From Margaritifera margaritifera (taxonomy: Eukaryota > Mollusca > Bivalvia > Unionida > Margaritiferidae), in contig JAQPZY010001560.1 of assembly GCA_029931535.1 (NCBI GenBank), positions 3,038,001 to 3,102,000 on the forward strand: a stretch of 64,000 bases of DNA, given 5' to 3'. Made by a program: the position numbers and the translations under genes. This document shows positions 41,075-49,520 of the stretch, piece by piece; position 1 is the first letter of the stretch; each line of letters begins with the position of its first letter. The notes beneath the pieces were generated by a model, which saw nothing but the letters and a program-made list of their open reading frames with translations, was not told the origin of the DNA and did not search any database.

Positions 41075-41090
41075 GGTCCTGATAAGGACC
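41075..41090 (-). terminator. 3' stem-loop of the leftmost gene
   Basis: A GGTCCT/AGGACC palindrome about 28 bases past the stop codon of the minus-strand ORF at 41118. Copies lie downstream of three other terminal genes. A 3'-end or terminator role is inferred from position only. Confidence 0.5.
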
Positions 41091-41109
41091 GTTGGATTTT
41101 TTTGTTGAA

Positions 41110-41371
41110 GAGTTCATCTAGAGGAGGCGTGGGCACCTCCCAGGCTTAGCCCTGCACGCAGGACAGCTCCCCCTCCATGTGGCTTTACTCTGTTTACACG
41201 GAGCTGTAAAGGCCGACGGAGGATGAGTTGCTTCCGGCTCCCAATTTTCTTTATTCTCCTCCTCCTTTTCCATTATTAGGTGGGGTTTAATTGGAATTTT
41301 GTTTTCCTTCTTCTCCTCCTCCCTTTTCTCCACTTCATGGAGGAGGTGCCACGCCACCTCTAGATGAACTC
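41110..41371. repeat. Segment bounded by ~31-bp inverted repeats
   Basis: GAGTTCATCTAGAGG at 41110 and its reverse complement ending at 41371 are part of arms of about 31 bases with a few mismatches. This could be a small inserted element or a hairpin of the leftmost gene's transcript. No target duplication was found. Confidence 0.7.
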
Positions 41372-41402
41372 AAGTTTGTCTTATGATTTCTATTGTGTTC
41401 AT
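41118..41402 (-). pseudogene. Leftmost Polinton gene with in-frame stop
   Basis: Minus strand. A shared promoter (41445-41484) precedes an ATG at 41400-41402. The frame opens with MNTIEIIRQT and meets TGA at 41370-41372. It then remains open in the same frame to 41118, with a Lys/Glu-rich stretch and a Cys-containing tail (SCPACRAK). The N-terminus resembles the start of the right-end gene at 55911 (MNSVELL), which also has an in-frame stop. The part after the stop lies inside a 263-bp segment bounded by inverted repeats, so the tail may be inserted sequence. Function unknown; it could be a dead accessory gene. Confidence 0.5.
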
Positions 41403-41444
41403 TCTCTTGAATAAACCGGCGTAGCTCTATCGGGAAAGGTGTTG

Positions 41445-41484
41445 TTTTAATATACTAGAAGCGCGGACGTGAAGGAAAACATCC
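41445..41484 (-). promoter_or_regulatory. Shared terminal-gene promoter, copy 1
   Basis: On the minus strand: GATGTTTTCC, CACGTCCGCGCTTCTAG and a TATATTAAAA TATA-like box. The same block occurs at 42555-42594 (minus) and 55829-55871 (plus), each just upstream of a gene start. Confidence 0.75.
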
Positions 41485-41531
41485 CTTACACCTAAAAACA
41501 AAAAAAAAACATCACCCCACTACCCCGCGTC

Positions 41532-41553
41532 TGACGTCATTCATTTGACGTCA
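41532..41553. promoter_or_regulatory. Two TGACGTCA (CRE/ATF) palindromes
   Basis: Two perfect TGACGTCA octamers, at 41532-41539 and 41546-41553, upstream of the leftmost gene's promoter. A third copy lies in the divergent promoter region at 55227-55234. TGACGTCA is the known CREB/ATF consensus; its use here is inferred. Confidence 0.5.
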
Positions 41554-41629
41554 TTCTAGGCTTCGCGGATTTTGCACTCCATCACCCCTTACTCTAAAAA
41601 GCGCGGACCTAAAAGAAACTACTTTTGAT

Positions 41630-41920
41630 AAAAATGAAACACACACCATACCATTCATATTTTTTTATAAACCAAGCACACTCCACAAACATACAATCCA
41701 TTTTTTAATTTTTTTTTTATAAACCAAACACACTCCACAAACATACAATTTATTTTTTATATTTTTTTATATCAAACACAAACTTACACACACCACACTA
41801 TCCTTTTTTTATTTTTTAAAATTTTTTATATCAAACTTTCACACACCACACAACCATTTTTTTACTTTTTTAACAATTTTTTTATATTCAACACACACCA
41901 CAAATATACAAGGGGAAAAG
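41630..41920. repeat. Subterminal AT-rich degenerate repeats
   Basis: Four or so degenerate ~60-bp units made of CACACTCCACAAACATACAA alternating with T-rich TTTTTTATA stretches. A shorter stretch of the same character in reverse orientation lies at 55700-55800. Confidence 0.65.
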
Positions 41921-42010
41921 GTTTTTTTTGTTGGGTGGGTTATCACAAACAAACAAGCATACAAACATATATATGGCAATATGAGAGTAGTAATCTTTTC
42001 TAGAGATTGG

Positions 42011-42034
42011 GGTGGCCCTTAAAAGGACCGTTGG
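42011..42034 (-). terminator. 3' stem-loop of the Gln-rich gene
   Basis: GGCCCTTAAAAGGACC-type stem-loop about 25 bases beyond the stop at 42058. The flanking GGTGG and CCGTTGG match the inner edge of the TIR. Confidence 0.5.
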
Positions 42035-42057
42035 GTTTTAAGAAGTTATGTTGTTTT

Positions 42058-42528
42058 TTAACTTCTTAGGGGTGAAGAAGCAGCAGTAGTGGTAGCAGCA
42101 GCTCCAGCAGGGCGGCCACGTTTAGCAATGGGTCTCACAGCTTTAAGGCAGGCAGGTCTCTTTCGGGTGAAAGAGAAGGCAAATTCTTCACAGTCAATCT
42201 TGCAACTTACTTCGCCGTCAGGTAGTTTGTTGGACTGCATAAGTTGTTGTTGCTGTTGCTGTTGTTGTTGTCTTTGCTGTTGTTGTTGTTGTTGCTGCTG
42301 TAGTCGTTGTCCCACCTCCCATTCTGTTCTTTCCCTAAGTATTTCTTCTCTCAGGACCTCTTCTACTAGATCATGCGCCATTTGAATGAACGTCATCGTC
42401 TTTCTCTCCGGGTGGGTTTCCATCAAATGATTCTTCGCCCTCTGAATGTTTACCATAGCTTCATTCAGCTTTTTAATCTTGGTTGCTGCCATCTTGTTTT
42501 TGGAACTGTTGAGATCTTGACGAGTCAA
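42058..42528 (-). CDS. Gln-rich Polinton protein, unknown function
   Basis: A 156-codon frame. The preferred start is the internal Met-Ala-Ala at about 42492, which follows the shared promoter (42555-42594) by about 60 bases; the upstream in-frame Met at 42528 is the alternative. A charged, helix-forming N-terminal half (NEAMVNIQRAKNHL and EEVLREEILRE segments) is followed by two poly-Gln tracts and a basic C-terminus with RKRPACLKAVRP and KRGRPAG, the latter like an AT-hook. This suggests a nuclear or DNA-binding protein. No family is recognised. The 3' stem-loop lies just downstream. Confidence 0.65.
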   Translation of the reverse strand: MTRQDLNSSKNKMAATKIKKLNEAMVNIQRAKNHLMETHPERKTMTFIQMAHDLVEEVLREEILRERTEWEVGQRLQQQQQQQQQRQQQQQQQQQLMQSNKLPDGEVSCKIDCEEFAFSFTRKRPACLKAVRPIAKRGRPAGAAATTTAASSPLRS

Positions 42529-42554
42529 CGAGAATGACTACACTGGCCAACGCA

Positions 42555-42594
42555 CCGCTTTATATGCTTAACGCGCGGACGCGATGGAAAACAT
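42555..42594 (-). promoter_or_regulatory. Shared terminal-gene promoter, copy 2
   Basis: On the minus strand: ATGTTTTCCATCGCGTCCGC, then GCATATAAAGCGGTGC with a TATA box. It is nearly identical to the plus-strand copy at 55829-55871. Confidence 0.8.
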
Positions 42595-42810
42595 GGTAGG
42601 GTTTCAGATCGACAGTGAGATAACAGATAGAGGAAAAAAGAAGTAAGTTTTTTTTTTAGATCGATAGAAAGAGAGAGAGAACATAATTATTTTTTTTTTT
42701 CAAATTCAATAAAAAATCACACAACACCATATTTTTTTCAACAATAACCATTTTTTTTAATCAACAATAAACATTCTAACATAAAAAAGTAACAATTCAA
42801 CAATACAATT

Positions 42811-43377
42811 TTAAACAGGAACATATTTACAGGGTTGACAACGTTGGGAAGGTAAACTAAACCTCCACTTTTCTACATCAACATCATTCTGATGCACACT
42901 ACGTTTATGAGCTAAAGATAAGAGATATCCATAATGTTCACAAAACCATCTTTCTACTTTAGCATCATTTCTAGCATAGTCACTATTAAACCAAGTCAGT
43001 AAATGTTCTAAGGAATATCCAAGACTGCGGTGATGAAGAAAATGTACACAATATTGTCCACACACCATGGAATCCGATCCTTGTAATCGAACATTATTAA
43101 ATCGAGTCGAGACGGCATTTCTTCTCATGAAGTCGATGATGTCGTTTTCCAAAGGAGGTAATCCATAAGAATCAAAATATTCCACACAGTGAGCGTTGGG
43201 AAAGTACACGGCAACCCAATGGGTTCCTGGTAGATGACTGTCGTCGGTATTGATGACATAGGCATGAACGTCTTTCGGTTTACGATGAGGTAGTTCATCT
43301 TTAGCACATACCACAGGATTCCAAGAAGAAGTGTAGGAACTGCGAGTCAACAGGTAATGAAGTTCCCTGGTATCCAT
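42811..43377 (-). CDS. PRO: Adenain-like cysteine protease (PRO)
   Basis: A 188-residue protein of the adenovirus-protease/Ulp1 (C5/C48-like) fold found in Polintons, where it is thought to mature capsid proteins. The catalytic order is visible: His in GTHWVAVYF (about residue 53), Asp in EYFDSYGLPP (about 69), the oxyanion Gln in LQGSDS (about 99), and the nucleophile Cys in MVCGQYCVHFL (about 106). Length is normal for the family. The frame is uninterrupted and the start Met (MDTREL) follows an A-rich leader. It lies between the Gln-rich gene and the Cys/His gene on the same strand. Activity of this copy is plausible. Confidence 0.95.
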   Translation of the reverse strand: MDTRELHYLLTRSSYTSSWNPVVCAKDELPHRKPKDVHAYVINTDDSHLPGTHWVAVYFPNAHCVEYFDSYGLPPLENDIIDFMRRNAVSTRFNNVRLQGSDSMVCGQYCVHFLHHRSLGYSLEHLLTWFNSDYARNDAKVERWFCEHYGYLLSLAHKRSVHQNDVDVEKWRFSLPSQRCQPCKYVPV

Positions 43378-43399
43378 TTTTTTCTTCTTCTTTTTTTTC

Positions 43400-43951
43400 T
43401 CACAGGAAATAATAGGTCACTAATTCACACCTGACTTTATGCTTGAATTGATCTGTCTTGTAATTCCAGGAATATTCACGTCGGATAGGCTCTGCACTCT
43501 GTTGAATGAGTCCTTCGATACGTCTGATCTCCAGAGGAGTAAGTGGAGGAAAAGAAGAATTCTGCAAGTCTTTATACCATTGTCTCAACACGTGTTCATC
43601 CGAGATTTGTGACCAGGCCGTTTCCAAATATTCATCCAATTTTTCTTCACCTGTCAACATCATACATTTGTCGTGTTGTATCTGACTAGGATGATCGTTT
43701 TGACATCCATAACATTGTTCTTTAGTCAGGCAGTTAATTATTTCTTTCAATTCCTGAGCATAACAGGACACTAACTGTTTTTCTTGTTCTGGCCATCGAG
43801 AAATAAATCCAGTAAACACAGGAACTGAATTGTTTTCTTCTTCTTTTTTAGGTTCTGAACGAATGACTTCGTCATCATCATCATCCTTTGTGGTAGTTTG
43901 TGACTTCTCACAAAATCCCTCATCTATCTCCATAGGTTCTTCTTGCTGCAT
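43400..43951 (-). CDS. Conserved Polinton Cys/His protein
   Basis: A 183-residue intact frame. The N-terminal ~40 residues are acidic and low-complexity (run of Asp). The core has a C-x2-C-...-H-...-H-x2-C-like cluster in CYGCQNDHPSQ and QHDKCMM (about residues 80-97), followed by helical segments and WKDL/LTPLEIRRIE-type helices. I recognise this Cys/His block as recurring in invertebrate Polintons, function not established. A zinc-binding role is inferred from the spacing. It lies 22 bases upstream of the protease gene and ends close to the MCP gene's tail, consistent with a late-type gene cluster. Confidence 0.75.
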   Translation of the reverse strand: MQQEEPMEIDEGFCEKSQTTTKDDDDDEVIRSEPKKEEENNSVPVFTGFISRWPEQEKQLVSCYAQELKEIINCLTKEQCYGCQNDHPSQIQHDKCMMLTGEEKLDEYLETAWSQISDEHVLRQWYKDLQNSSFPPLTPLEIRRIEGLIQQSAEPIRREYSWNYKTDQFKHKVRCELVTYYFL

Positions 43952-43969
43952 CTTTTTTTTCTTTTTCTT

Positions 43970-45357
43970 CTAATAATCTAGAATTACTTCTCTTAAACTG
44001 TTGATCTCTAGAGTATTATCAAATTCTGTAAACAAGACGACGTTCACTGTCTCAGGTAGAGGATTTGTAAACTGAAGTTCCACTCGAAGGGGGCCTGATT
44101 TTATAGGGTGGAAATGTCCTTCATCGCTGCCTTGGTCCGGAGTGAAATCAAATCCCACAAGGCATACCCTCCTGCATAATCGTCGTACGAAATGCCGTGG
44201 CTGGTGTTGGTGCCTAACTGTCCTGTGGCTTCATACAGGGTCAGGTAAGATCGTAAGTAATTTTTTACGTTGGCGCCAAAGTCAGGTTCAAAAGGTCTGG
44301 TACACAAGGTCTTGCCATCTCGACTGACTTCTATCTTGGAGACGTTAAAGTGCTGAAACTGGAACGGATTCTGATCGTGGACTCCGTTGAAGGCTGAATT
44401 TCTGACCATACCAATCAGCAAGCGTTTGGAGAGCTGTCCCTGGAAGATGTGATCTTCGACTATGGATCGGAGTCCAGCGGCCACAGTAAAGGTTTTCACT
44501 TCCACACGTCTAAGAGGATACTTAGCAGTGGTTCTGCTCAAGGTTTGACTGATGTCGTTGGCTACTTTTGGTAAGACTTCTACACGTCGCACATAAAGTT
44601 TGGCTTCTTGGATGACAGTTTTCCACTCGTTAGCATTAGCCATCAAATGGAAAGCGGTACTACTACGATTCAGTCTCAGACGTACATCTACTCCGTTCAA
44701 CAAATACTTGTCTTGCAACAACATATCCAAATGCAAACGATCCATCAATTCTAAACTGTGCCCTCTGATTTTCTTTCGACGGTCGTTAAATCCCACATTG
44801 TTGGGTTCTGCTGGAGTTATATTTCCAGTTGCAGTACCATCAGCAGCCTTCTCAACTCTCGCCGGTACTGACACCTCTGTGTCGTTGAAGGTATTCTCTC
44901 CTGCGGTGTCAGGTTTCCAGACCACTGAAGCATCCAGATGAGTGTTCTTGGCTTCTTTTCCATACGTCAAGAGATTTTCCAAGTAAGCACGGTAAGGGTA
45001 AGTATCCAAACTGCTGCTGACCAGTTTGTTATTCAAGTACAAATCTATTCCACTGAACAAGGAATGCATGAAATTATTGACTGGAGCGACTCTGGAATTG
45101 CCATCAGGAAGGCTGCTGTCCGCCGTTTTGATCACTTTGAGTTTCAGGAACAAGTAGCTGTCATTCAGATCGATGTAATCTTCGGTTTGTCCTTTGATTT
45201 CAAATTCGATAGGAGCTGAATCCGACAAAGACGATACAGGATGAAATTCCACCCATTGGGATTCTTGCATCGTCATCATGGTAGGGGGGCATGGTAAACA
45301 TATCCAGTTCTGACTTGGTACATTAGCAAGAATCTCGGTGCACCATTTTTTTTTCAC
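43970..45357 (-). pseudogene. MCP: Major capsid protein, double jelly-roll (MCP), frame-shifted
   Basis: The first 418-codon frame holds most of a Polinton hexon-type MCP: QWVEFHPVSSLSDSAPIEF near the N-terminus, DYIDLNDSYLFLKLKV, the NNFMHSLFSGIDLYLN block and a C-terminal FGANVKNYLRSYLTLYE block. The last about 60 residues, including LRVELQFTNPLPETVNVVL, are in another frame (43970-44158). The frame changes near 44154-44156, at a run of three C. The protein forms the capsid trimers in this virus-like class. The start is uncertain: Met codons cluster near 45279, and the ORF's first Met at 45357 may be too far upstream. Without a continuous frame the C-terminal jelly-roll edge would be lost. 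Confidence 0.92.
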
Positions 45358-45359
45358 AG

Positions 45360-45808
45360 TTAATAATCAAACACGTCTAATTCTCTGATGGTTCTTTTTC
45401 TTTTCTTATTCTTTTTGGAACTGCCGTGTGTTCTTTTATGAACTTTGAAAGGATTTCGATGTCGTCGTCGTCTCTTTCTACCTTGTCCTTGCTGTGAAGT
45501 AATGCCAGAGCCTGAAGCGTGAAGCGTATTTATAGGATTTTCTCGGAGACCTAAAAGATCTTTGCCAGTGTTCATCAACACATTTTTGCCTGCTCTCATA
45601 AAGGCTTCTTTAGTTTAGGATTTTGTTTGTCAATGAGGACGTTTTGCAAAAATTCTTTTCCTTGCGTCAAAGCGGCATCTTTTAAGGCATGAAATCCTCG
45701 AGACACCATCGGTTTCAAAATAGGAGCTACCGTCCGAAAAGCCGATCTTAACATATCTCCTAAACCATGTCCTCGTTGTCGAGCCACTCCTCGGTACACT
45801 GGATACAT
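45360..45808 (-). pseudogene. Small basic virion-type protein, in two overlapping frames
   Basis: Two minus-strand frames, 45596-45808 (70 codons) and 45360-45599 (79 codons), overlap by four bases (ATGA). The first begins with Gly/Arg-rich RQRGHGLGDML and an amphipathic-hydrophobic segment (FRTVAPILKPMV). The second has a related helical start, then a strongly basic stretch (RKRRRRHRN and KKNKKRKR), ending in ELDVFDY. This layout resembles small core or minor virion proteins common in invertebrate Polintons, where it is usually one protein. I therefore think a frame change split it, but two overlapping genes remain possible. It lies between the minor and major capsid genes. Confidence 0.65.
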
Positions 45809-45830
45809 TTTTTTGGGAGGTTACAAGGCG

Positions 45831-46794
45831 TTAGAGAACCTTTTTTCGAAAATGTAGTTTCACCGTGACTTTTCCTTTGTCAATGAATGGCACATCTTGT
45901 CCCAAATCTCCTTTTATACTAATGTTGACACTGTCAAAATACGATTTACTGACTGGAAGATAATGAGGATGTACAAATTCACGGTGAACGTGAAACGTGT
46001 TTCCACCTTCTTCGTACGCACCAGCAGCAGTATCCACTTTGAAAGGAATGACTCTTAGTAAGGGAGCAGCTGTGTGGCCCACCACGTTATACTCTACCAC
46101 ATCAGAGTACACAAACATTAAATTTAGTCCCACGTTCAATTCGATAGGGGTGCGAAAAGCCTCTCCGAATTCTACGTTGCTTGCGACTTTTTTATTAGTA
46201 TACTTTTTATTTCCACCCAAAATAGCATACAACCCAGGAGAAAATTCAATGGTCATGAATTTTCTGTCCTGCTCGGGTAAGTTTTTGTCTTTTTTGTCGT
46301 CAATGAGTTCCCCATTCTCTTTGAAAAATTGCAAGATGAAACGGCGTGCCACATCATGGTAAGCGATTCGTACCCCTTTTTGGTTTTTTTTCCAAGGCTT
46401 TGCCAAATTGAGCTAAGAAGATGGCGTTAATGGTGTCCACCAAATGTTTAGCACTAAAATAATACCCCTTAGGAATTCTCATGGTATGGCTCGCAAAGGT
46501 AGGAGTGGTCTTCGTGAAGAATACCTTTCTGGAATGCTCAAGGCCAGGTTGAATTTTCTCCAACTCATCATTCACTCTCTTGTTCAAGATTTCGGAAATG
46601 AAAGTGTTTTGACCATCGTCGATGCTCATGATTTGCGTAGGATGAATGATTTCTACCAAAGCCACTTCCCAATGAGCATCGTGATCCAATTGAATGGATT
46701 GAGGTAATTTGGCCGTGAAACAACATAAGCTGTTGTTGGGAAACACATTCATGGAACTGTCACTAGGTAACGTTAAATAAAATTGGTCATTCAT
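45831..46794 (-). pseudogene. mCP: Minor capsid protein, penton-type (mCP), frame-shifted
   Basis: The N-terminal part (46354-46794) starts MNDQFYLTLPSDSSMNVFP, then has HWEVALVEIIHP, both characteristic of the Polinton minor capsid (single jelly-roll, penton-like) family. The C-terminal part (45831-46406) continues in another frame with jelly-roll strands (ELNVGLNLMFVYSDVVEYN, LLRVIPF, FVHPHYLPVS and SVNISIKGDLG). The frame change lies in a run of eight T at 46384-46391 (A8 on the coding strand). The combined extent is close to the usual ~320 residues. The protein occupies capsid vertices in this class. As read, only a truncated protein would be made unless slippage occurs. Confidence 0.92.
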
Positions 46795-47225
46795 AGTTCC
46801 AAAGTGGTTCTGGTCTCCGAGGAGTCACTCAAGTGAACAGAAGAATGATGTTCAAAAGGTTCCAAAAGAGGACTGGTATTGTGGTGGTGACTGGACGAAG
46901 AAGGTGGACTGGCGTTGCTCGTACTCCCGTGGTGGTGACTGTTGTCCGTCGTTGTCGTAAATTTCAAAGAGGGACTGGGTAAAAGATAACCGATGCAACT
47001 GCTAAGTAAAATGGTCCACAATTGTTTGTCTACTTGTTGCAAACTCAAATTGGCAATGGCTGCTCCGATGACACAATACACTACAAAAATTTGGCAGAAA
47101 AAGACGATTTGATTTTTAGGCACACGTTCTCCGCACCACACCCAAAGCGGTTGTTTTTGTAATTCTTGAAGAGAAGAACTCTGCGAAGGAGTCGTTGAAG
47201 TCGTGGTTGCTGTGTTGAATGGCAT
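46791..47225 (-). CDS. Two-TM Polinton membrane protein
   Basis: A 144-residue intact frame. A Thr/Ser/Gln-rich N-terminus is followed by LWVWCGERVPKNQ, a hydrophobic segment IVFFCQIFVVYCVIGAAIAN (about 40-59) and a second weaker one, LWTILLSSCIGYLLPSPSLK (about 68-87). A Ser/His-rich tail follows. The RVPKNQ-TM-LWTILLSSCIGYLLP pattern recurs beside capsid genes in animal Polintons and related viruses; its function is unknown. The stop overlaps the start of the minor capsid gene by four bases (ATGA), so the two are likely expressed together. Confidence 0.8.
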   Translation of the reverse strand: MPFNTATTTSTTPSQSSSLQELQKQPLWVWCGERVPKNQIVFFCQIFVVYCVIGAAIANLSLQQVDKQLWTILLSSCIGYLLPSPSLKFTTTTDNSHHHGSTSNASPPSSSSHHHNTSPLLEPFEHHSSVHLSDSSETRTTLEL

Positions 47226-47234
47226 GTTGTTGGG

Positions 47235-48347
47235 TTACGTCTTTTTCTTTTTATAGTCGACGACTTGAGAAGCAGCAATCCAAGAATCAAAACTAGGAGG
47301 ATATCCTTTCCAACGTACTTTGACTTCTTCTACTCGACGTTTACCTACTTTACGTGTTCTTTGTTCGAGAATGCTTTCGATGTCGTACAAGGCGTCTTCT
47401 CTTTTTTGGTCACTCGTTGTAACTCAGGCAAGTAAAATGTTCCTTTGAGTACTTCACCGTGCATGTCTTCCAATTTATAGACGGGAGGATCACGTCCACG
47501 GACGGGGGTAGTGACACGAAACAATTCGGTGGTCCAGTTGGGTAAATAACCTTTGTCAAAAGTGCGTTTGGTTGTTCCGATGCGAACCCAATCTCCCGTC
47601 TTTAACTCCAACAAGGGTTTCTTTTTTTTTCTGGGGTGAACCAAACAATTTATCAAACACGGTCACTTCGTTTTCAGGGCTGACCTCTTCGGGGGCACAT
47701 CCGATGCTACGATGGTACGATTGATTGTACGCTTTAACCAAACGGGGTAACACGTCGATGTACTTGAGAGTATGTTGATGTGTAAAATATTTCCACATGC
47801 GTTCTTTCAAAGTTCTTTGAAAACGTTCCACGATACTGGCTTTGGTTTTTGGATTTTCGGTAGTAAAAAAATGAATTTGTCTTTGTTTCAATTCTTTTTG
47901 AAAAGCTTGGTTTAGAAATTCGGTGCCTTTGTCAGTTTGCCATCGTAAAGGTTGGCGTCCACTTTGTTTCAAGACCAATTTTAAGGCCCGTACCAATTCG
48001 GTACTGCTTTTAGAGGTCAAAGGCACGACCCAAGCAAATTTGGAAAATACGTCGATGACACAAAGCAAATATTTGTGACCACGATTGTAAGTGGCTAAAT
48101 GAGAGACGTCGGCTAAATCGGCTTGCCATTGATGATCGATGCCTTCCACTTGAGTTGTACTTCTAGAAAATTTACGTCGAATGGGTTTGTGTAACGTGTA
48201 CGTCGATTGTTCTTGTAACCATCGTCGTACTTCGGGTAAACGTACACTTTTCAATTTACTTTTAGCAGCTCGATATAATTTTTGAACTCCTCCGTAGCCA
48301 GCAGCATGACCAGGATTGTAATAAATGGTAGCTAAAAGTTTCTCCAT
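47235..48347 (-). pseudogene. INT: Retroviral-like integrase with chromodomain (INT), frame-shifted
   Basis: Three frames in series. Frame 1 (47556-48347) has the DDE core: Asp in WQADLADV (about residue 77), Asp in WQTDKGTEF (about 139), Glu in SIVERFQRTLK (about 174), i.e. about 34 residues between the last two. It also carries GYGGVQKLY and TLHKPIRRKF at the N-terminus. Frame 2 (from 47656 down to about 47410) has the SH3-like C-terminal domain (GDWVRIG, GYLPNWTTELF and VYKLEDMHGE). Frame 3 (about 47400-47235) is a chromodomain (LYDIESILEQR, EVKVRWKGYPPSFDSWI). The frame changes fall in T9 at 47632-47640 and T6 at 47402-47407. The enzyme inserts the element, making 6-bp duplications. A full CHROMO-bearing integrase is readable only across these breaks. 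Confidence 0.93.
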
Positions 48348-48354
48348 GATTCCC

Positions 48355-48987
48355 TCAAGAATAAGTCAACCAAGTACCAATTCTCTTTTCTTCGTGGGGT
48401 ATCTTTTTGGATTGTTTACGTGTCCGACGTGCCACTGGTGTAAAAGAAGATGTGGTTTGAACAGGGGTCATTGGTTCTGTTTTGACTTCTGACTTCACTT
48501 CTTTCTTTTTCTTTTCTGAGGGTAATGGGGTTGACAACATCTTTTTTATCCAACCCGGTGTGGCTAACTTTTTTTTCTTTTTAAGAGTAGGTGGAGTTGG
48601 TAATTCCTCTTCTTCTTCTTCTTCTTTTTCTTCTTCTTTTACGGTCATTCCTGTGCCGGTGTCTGTTTTAGTGGTGACTTTAGGTTCGCTTTTCATCAGG
48701 GTCTTAAAATCTCTAAGAGTGGGTGGAGCTGTTTCGTCGACTGCTTTCTGGCGAAAGAGTTGTAGACGTTGTAAAAGTTGACCGTACCGTTGCGATTTTT
48801 CTGTTTCTGACAAATTGCTTCGTTCCATCAGGGTTTGTAATTCTTGTTGTAACTGGGACATCTCGTTGAGATTAGGATTGGGTGGTAAATGAGGTATCCG
48901 TTGTTCGTTCCAACGATGAAATTCCATCCATCGTTTGTAAGGTACAAAAGTCAGTTTTCGTCCTTCCATTTCATCCAATGGTACCAA
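48355..48987 (-). CDS. Coiled-coil Polinton protein, unknown function
   Basis: A 210-residue intact frame. The N-terminal third (MVPLDEMEGRKLTFVPYKRW, then NEMSQLQQELQTLMERSNLS and EKSQRYGQLLQRLQLF) forms a probable short coiled coil. The rest is low-complexity: a Glu run, Pro/Thr and Lys-rich stretches, and a basic tail (ARRTRKQSKK). The VP-start plus NLSETEK-LLQRL helix pattern is shared by proteins found in many animal Polintons; its role is unknown, possibly virion-associated. Its stop lies 7 bases before the integrase start, so the two are tightly packed. Confidence 0.7.
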   Translation of the reverse strand: MVPLDEMEGRKLTFVPYKRWMEFHRWNEQRIPHLPPNPNLNEMSQLQQELQTLMERSNLSETEKSQRYGQLLQRLQLFRQKAVDETAPPTLRDFKTLMKSEPKVTTKTDTGTGMTVKEEEKEEEEEEELPTPPTLKKKKKLATPGWIKKMLSTPLPSEKKKKEVKSEVKTEPMTPVQTTSSFTPVARRTRKQSKKIPHEEKRIGTWLTYS

Positions 48988-49042
48988 AAAGGTGTGGTCT
49001 TTTCAGAGAAGGGTGGTCCTTTTTATCTTCTTTTTTTTTTGG

Positions 49043-49468
49043 TTATCGCATGACACCTCCTAAAAGCGGTCCAGCAATCGTTTCTAACAAAGGAGCTGCT
49101 ATTTTTAACAACGGTCCTATCAACATAGGTAGAAATCCTCCTCGTTGCACCAACATTTTTTTCTTTTGTTGAAGAGGTATTATCTTTTTCACCATTTGAC
49201 GAAGAACGTTCCGATGTTTCCCTAATTTTTGTTTTTGCATCTTGGACAAAGGTACCGTTCCTTTCAAAACGTTCAAACAACATTCACACACGGTATCGAT
49301 GATTTCTTTAGGGGCTGTTTGAATGGGTTGTTTTCGCATTGGAGGATTGGATTTGGTCAGGACAGACAAGACATCCCAATGTTTGGCCAGACGAGGTGGA
49401 AGTCGTCCTTTTTTGGTGGTTTTACTTTTCTTCTTTTTTTGGTGGTGGTACATACGTTTAGGAGTCAT
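49043..49468 (-). CDS. Basic core-type protein with hydrophobic C-terminus
   Basis: A 141-residue intact frame. It has a basic N-terminus (HHQKKKKSKTTKKGRL), a Cys-containing helix (IIDTVCECCLNVLKGTVPLS), a basic middle (KLGKHRNVLRQMVKK), KKKMLVQRGGFLPMLIGPLL and a hydrophobic end (LLETIAGPLLGGVMR). I recognise this arrangement as widespread in Polintons, probably a DNA-condensing or membrane-active virion protein by analogy with adenoviral core and lytic proteins; this role is not proven. The neighbouring gene at 49521-50591 has a diverged version of the same domain, suggesting duplication within the element. Confidence 0.75.
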   Translation of the reverse strand: MTPKRMYHHQKKKKSKTTKKGRLPPRLAKHWDVLSVLTKSNPPMRKQPIQTAPKEIIDTVCECCLNVLKGTVPLSKMQKQKLGKHRNVLRQMVKKIIPLQQKKKMLVQRGGFLPMLIGPLLKIAAPLLETIAGPLLGGVMR

Positions 49469-49520
49469 CTTCTTTTAGTAGGGTAGAAAACAAGTCTAAA
49501 GTCTCTGGCAGGGTACCCTT

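Larger units (their letters stand above)
40723..41095 (+). repeat. Polinton left terminal inverted repeat
   Basis: The reverse complement matches 56520-56897 with a few differences. The TIR is itself structured. It has a direct repeat of about 36 bp (AGAGCCATGAGGGGGCAGTA at about 40746 and 40847), a 95-bp perfect-looking hairpin (40926-41020), and an inner stem-loop with GGTCCTGATAAGGACC (41075-41090). Confidence 0.95.

Noticed and set aside
46384..46391. Programmed -1 frameshift site in the minor capsid gene (A-rich run)
   Set aside because: The required frame change is +1 (or -2), not -1, and other genes have similar run-linked breaks, so an indel is simpler.
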